From Bacteroidota bacterium (GTDB lineage Bacteria > Bacteroidota > Bacteroidia > NS11-12g > UBA955): 26,492 nt of DNA. Position 1 is the stretch's first letter. Every line of letters starts with the position of its first letter. The notes under the pieces are model-generated. The model worked only from the letters and a program-made list of their open reading frames with translations, was not told the origin of the DNA and searched no databases. Location: positions 1-26,492 of the forward strand of contig SXYY01000161.1 in the NCBI GenBank assembly GCA_005788145.1. Direction: 5' to 3'. Of this stretch, positions 23,253-26,492 are shown in pieces. Made by a program: the position numbers and the translations under genes.

Positions 23253-24527
23253 TTAGAAAGACCCTCTCAACTTCAACGTGCTAGCGACTTTATCCAAAGC
23301 CACGATATATGCGGCAATTCGCATGTTCACACCATACTTTTCTGCGGTAGCATAGACGTTATCGAATGCCTGCTTCATGGCGCGGTCTGCACGACGGTTT
23401 ACGCGCTCTTCTGTCCAGTAGTAACCCAAACGGTTCTGCACCCACTCAAAGTAGGAAACCGTTACACCACCGGCGTTCGCCAAAATATCAGGCACCACCA
23501 AAATGCCTTTGTCGTTCAATATCGAATCTGCTTCAGCTGTTGTAGGTCCGTTCGCACCTTCAACAATCATTTTCGCCTTGATACGCGCAGCATTTTCGGG
23601 TGTGATTTGATCTTCCATCGCAGCGGGAACCAAAATATCGCAAGGCAACTCCAACAATTCGGCATTGGTCACTTTGCTTCCACCGGTATATCCATCCAAA
23701 CTTCTGCTCGCGCTGTTCGCCACATAAGCGATGGCCGCATTAACATCGATTCCTTCGGGGTTGTAATAGCCACCGGTCACATCAGAAATCGCCACGATTT
23801 TCACACCCAGTTGGGCAATCAATTTCGCTGATATACTTCCAACATTACCGAAACCTTGCACCACGCAGGTAGTTTGCGTGGGATTCAATCCCAATTTTGC
23901 CATGGCGCTACGGGTACTCACCATTACGCCGCGACCTGTTGCCTCAACGCGACCCAAGCTACCGCCCAAAACCAATGGTTTACCGGTAACCACTGCATAG
24001 GCGTTGTGACCTGAAATTTTTGAAAACTCATCCACAATCCAAGCCATTTCTTGGGCACTGGTGCCCATATCTGGCGCAGGAATGTCTTTGTCTGGACCGA
24101 ATACATTGCGCATGGCCAAAGTATAACCCCGGGTCAAACGCTCCAACTCGCCTTTGCTCATGCTGCGGGGATCACATTTGATACCTCCTTTTGCACCGCC
24201 ATAAGGCACATTCACAACCGCGCACTTCCAAGTCATCCATGCAGCCAAGGCCTTCACCTCATCCAAGTGAACATCCATGCTGTAGCGAATTCCGCCTTTT
24301 GAAGGACCCAAATGCACACTATGTACAACACGGTAAGCTTCAAAAACGCGAATGGCACCATCATCCATGGTTACTGGAATGTTTGCAGCCACCACTTTGT
24401 CGGGGACACGCAAAACATTCGCAAATTGATCGTCCAATCCTAATTTCTCTTTCGCTTCATCGAAGCGTCTCTGCATGCTCTCAAGCGGATTGTATCTCGG
24501 AGTTCCACCGTTGTTAGGGGTTGACAT
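23253..24527 (-). CDS. gdh: Glutamate dehydrogenase
   Basis: A hexameric-type glutamate dehydrogenase (424 residues) that interconverts glutamate and 2-oxoglutarate plus ammonia. Substrate-site lysines lie in HLGPSKGGIRY (K77), WMTWKCAV (K101) and PYGGAKGG (K113, catalytic), with D153 in IPAPDMGTS. The nucleotide domain carries VVQGFGNVGSISAKL, and the end holds EGANGPTT and PDILANAGGVTVSYFEW. NAD or NADP preference is not clear from sequence. The ATG at 24527 is preceded by a full promoter, TTG-N22-TATTTTTG. psd follows after one base. Together with the leucine dehydrogenase nearby, it handles amino-acid nitrogen. Confidence 0.96.
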   Translation of the reverse strand: MSTPNNGGTPRYNPLESMQRRFDEAKEKLGLDDQFANVLRVPDKVVAANIPVTMDDGAIRVFEAYRVVHSVHLGPSKGGIRYSMDVHLDEVKALAAWMTWKCAVVNVPYGGAKGGIKCDPRSMSKGELERLTRGYTLAMRNVFGPDKDIPAPDMGTSAQEMAWIVDEFSKISGHNAYAVVTGKPLVLGGSLGRVEATGRGVMVSTRSAMAKLGLNPTQTTCVVQGFGNVGSISAKLIAQLGVKIVAISDVTGGYYNPEGIDVNAAIAYVANSASRSLDGYTGGSKVTNAELLELPCDILVPAAMEDQITPENAARIKAKMIVEGANGPTTAEADSILNDKGILVVPDILANAGGVTVSYFEWVQNRLGYYWTEERVNRRADRAMKQAFDNVYATAEKYGVNMRIAAYIVALDKVASTLKLRGSF

Positions 24528-24554
24528 AATGGTCTGTTATTACGTTAAGTGAGG

Positions 24555-24587
24555 CAAAAATAGGACTTATCCTTTTAGTTCACTCAA
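24555..24587 (-). promoter_or_regulatory. Promoter of gdh-psd (TTG-N22-TATTTTTG)
   Basis: On the minus strand, TTG (24587-24585) is followed after 22 bases by TATTTTTG (24562-24555), an exact -7 match within the known spacing range. The leader to the ATG at 24527 would be about 20-25 bases. This is the best complete promoter in the window. Confidence 0.6.
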
Positions 24588-24629
24588 CACACGGGGGCAG
24601 TGTTCCAAATAGTATACAAGAAGTACCGT

Positions 24630-26108
24630 TTATTTTGACGATGTGCGCTTCAGCAACCTCCTCACCAACAGCGAAATAAACGGCCATTTTATATCCTTTC
24701 GAACCTGCAGGTAATTACACAAAAAGAGGACAAAAAACGCCAAATTCACCGCCATCAATTTCCCTGAGTGATACAAGATATTCAACAACATGCGATCACC
24801 ATATTGCAAAGACTCACCACTGTTTCCAGGGGATAACCCTTGTGTAGCGAGTACATCGACTGTATGCCAGCAGAGAAATAGCGTCAATAAAGACAATCCA
24901 TAGCTCAAAATGAGTTCCTTGAAACGATTTTGTGCGTGAAGGTAATGTCCGATAGGCGCCGAAAGCCCCAAAAACAAGACCGCCGGTGAGATCAAAGCAA
25001 AAGTTTCTTTTAAGGTAGAAAACGTGCTCCCAAAAACACAAACATAGAGGGATGGCGGAAGCAGCCAGGCCCCTATGATCGCAACCAAAGTACCTAGGCC
25101 GGCAATCAAAACATAAAAGGCCAGCAATTTTCCAAATTTCGATTTGCGCGCACCCCAACGCAGCATCCGCGAATGCAAAATGGTACCGAATGAGTTGGCA
25201 AAAATCCAAATGGTATCGGCCATCAGGAGCGCGTTCGCCAATACCCCAGCTTCCGCGTTACCAAATTCATCGGCAACCCACCATAAGGGCAAACGATACA
25301 GCAAAAACAACAATATGTGGCCTGCCTGCGACATAAAACCACTGGAGAACATTTTCTTGGGCGGTAGGATGGAATTGTTCTGCGCCAAATTTTCGTTTTG
25401 GGTTCTGGATGCGGCACGCCTTTGTCTCAAAATGACACCCAAAGAAATCAAACACACCAAACCGGAGGCATATACCAGAATCCAGAGCACGGCAGTTTCG
25501 TTGAATCCACTCACGTAATGCAGGGTTTGGTCAGTTGGAATTTGAATGGCGGATTTCCCAGAAAGTTCAATGGCATCCATTTTGGGAAAAACAAATCCAT
25601 ACATAGCCTCAAAACACAAGGCTATTCCCATTAGTTTCAGTACTTCCAGCCCAACTTGTAATTGGTTGCGTTGCTGCACCCAACCTTTCACTTGATAAAT
25701 GTTGTACTGAATACCCAAAGAACCCAGAAACAGGCCTTGAAAGAACAACAAATTGAGGATGATGATATTGGGGTGGTCTAAATTCAGTGGCAAGTTGCCT
25801 TGATTGGGCAATACATAACAAAACCAGCCAACCAAGTAGCCAATGATGAGCACCAACAGCAAAAAGGTCCAAGCGCTAGGCAGGATTCGTTTGGCAGGAA
25901 ATTTTGACAGCAAATTTGCCAGTGCGCCGCCAGCAAACAGTTCACTCACCATGAGTACAAGCTGCAGATTAAGCAAAAGAATGGAAAGCGCTCCCCTTCC
26001 GTAGGCACCCATCCCCCTGGAATAAACAATCACAACCATGGCGGCGAGCAAGGCTTTTGCCATCTGCCACAAAAAGGTTTTTATGGGGCCACCGTCGGTT
26101 TGTTTCAT
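24630..26108 (-). CDS. Polysaccharide flippase-like membrane protein (Wzx/MATE-like)
   Basis: The 492-residue protein is hydrophobic along nearly its whole length, with an estimated 12 membrane helices and short loops (one longer polar loop at about 230-255 rich in Arg, Gln and Asn). N-terminal TFLWQMAKALLAAMVVIVYSRGMGAYGRGALS, read in two parts, is typical of lipid-linked sugar flippases: an amphipathic helix, then a YGxGA-type turn. I cannot name the sugar. The ATG at 26108 overlaps the stop of the upstream asparagine synthase gene as ATGA. This coupling suggests a surface polysaccharide cluster extending beyond the right edge. No clear terminator is seen in the 100 bases after the stop. 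Confidence 0.78.
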   Translation of the reverse strand: MKQTDGGPIKTFLWQMAKALLAAMVVIVYSRGMGAYGRGALSILLLNLQLVLMVSELFAGGALANLLSKFPAKRILPSAWTFLLLVLIIGYLVGWFCYVLPNQGNLPLNLDHPNIIILNLLFFQGLFLGSLGIQYNIYQVKGWVQQRNQLQVGLEVLKLMGIALCFEAMYGFVFPKMDAIELSGKSAIQIPTDQTLHYVSGFNETAVLWILVYASGLVCLISLGVILRQRRAASRTQNENLAQNNSILPPKKMFSSGFMSQAGHILLFLLYRLPLWWVADEFGNAEAGVLANALLMADTIWIFANSFGTILHSRMLRWGARKSKFGKLLAFYVLIAGLGTLVAIIGAWLLPPSLYVCVFGSTFSTLKETFALISPAVLFLGLSAPIGHYLHAQNRFKELILSYGLSLLTLFLCWHTVDVLATQGLSPGNSGESLQYGDRMLLNILYHSGKLMAVNLAFFVLFLCNYLQVRKDIKWPFISLLVRRLLKRTSSK

Positions 26109-26492
26109 GATTGGGGTGTATTGGGATGAAGAACATCAAGGAAGCAACCCACGGCTGCCCACCGAAAGAGTTGGGCGATCAAGGCATCTTCTTTTGGGGA
26201 TAGTTTGCGATGCGTGGTGGATTTCTGTGCTTGCATTTCGTTCGTTTGCGCGATTTTCCGGGCGCGGGCGAGCGCCTTTTGGCGCTGCCCGCGCCCGGAA
26301 ATACTGTCTAGGCGGTCCAACAGAATCCATTTCTCCCAATGCGTCATTGCTGACAAAGTCATCGACGATGCCGGAACGGTGAATCCTTTTTTATCTACCC
26401 GCCACAAGACCGACTCAGGCACCAGCCCCTCCATCGCCTTGCGCAAATACCCCTTGGAATATCCATTCACCAACTTCGACGACAAAGAGCCT
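26105..26492 (-). CDS. asnB: Asparagine synthase-like protein, C-terminal end (5' part outside window)
   Basis: About 129 codons are visible, open to the right edge. The family end motif is clear: NGYSKGYLRKAMEGLVPESV followed by LWRVDKKGFTVP, as in the synthetase domain of AsnB-like amidotransferases, which are frequent in polysaccharide clusters where they amidate sugars or act in unknown ways. After it comes a variable linker, then a helical tail (LIAQLFRWAAVGCFLDVL). The linker codes for SISGRGQRQKALARARK through a long inverted repeat (26255-26301). The stop overlaps the flippase start by four bases. Whether it makes free asparagine or modifies a sugar cannot be told from this fragment. 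Confidence 0.88.
   Translation of the reverse strand, partial: GSLSSKLVNGYSKGYLRKAMEGLVPESVLWRVDKKGFTVPASSMTLSAMTHWEKWILLDRLDSISGRGQRQKALARARKIAQTNEMQAQKSTTHRKLSPKEDALIAQLFRWAAVGCFLDVLHPNTPQS
26255..26301. repeat. Intragenic GC-rich inverted repeat, 15 + 6 bp arms (asparagine synthase hairpin)
   Basis: TTTCCGGGCGCGGGC (26255-26269) pairs exactly with 26287-26301. After one unpaired G (26270), AGCGCC (26271-26276) pairs with GGCGCT (26281-26286) around a TTTT loop. The result is a 21-bp stem with a single bulge, inside the coding sequence of a variable linker. Confidence 0.95.

Overview
The window is a dense chromosomal segment of a Bacteroidota bacterium. The evidence is two secreted proteins with type IX secretion (T9SS) type A sorting domains, the Bacteroidota form of PurH, a DUF5522-type mini-protein, the class 2 PyrD, and several exact matches to the Bacteroidota -7 promoter box (TAnnTTTG) with no consistent Shine-Dalgarno sequences. 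Base composition is moderate, with local GC-rich islands that turn out to be hairpins. The order within the phylum cannot be fixed from the sequence alone. No tRNA, rRNA, CRISPR array, insertion sequence or prophage was seen, and no gap between genes exceeds about 130 bases.

Layout. 1-4949 (+): 3' part of secA, an overlapping DUF5522 gene, purH, pyrD and a DRGH-type non-specific nuclease. 4946-5491 (-): small exported protein of unknown function. 5524-7575 (+): YyaL/DUF255 thioredoxin-fold protein. 7705-9948 (-): large Omp28-like T9SS cargo. 9988-12876 (-): three-gene proton-translocating transhydrogenase operon (pntAA-pntAB-pntB). 12958-13992 (-): second T9SS cargo. 14067-17225 (+): recJ, then a Tat-like exported PLP aminotransferase-fold protein. 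17260-18837 (-): GT-C-like membrane protein. 18923-20023 (-): leucine dehydrogenase-type enzyme. 20090-21981 (-): unknown membrane-anchored protein translationally coupled to a free-standing homocysteine methyltransferase module of MetH. 22111-22557 (-): small secreted Cys/Ala-rich protein. 22601-24527 (-): glutamate dehydrogenase and phosphatidylserine decarboxylase. 24630-26492 (-): flippase-like protein coupled to the end of an asparagine synthase, probably the edge of a surface polysaccharide cluster.

Most genes are housekeeping: protein export, purine and pyrimidine synthesis, NADPH supply, amino-acid nitrogen metabolism, methionine and phosphatidylethanolamine synthesis, and DNA repair. 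Transcription units are tightly packed. Several terminators sit directly against the next gene's promoter box, and several promoter boxes lie only 4-8 bases before a start codon.

The most unusual signal is a set of long, nearly perfect inverted repeats inside protein-coding genes: two in tandem in yyaL (6813-6862 and 6867-6906), one in the MetH module (20753-20792) and one in the asparagine synthase (26255-26301). They share no arm sequence, keep the reading frame, and are far longer than chance predicts. I found no named element that explains them.
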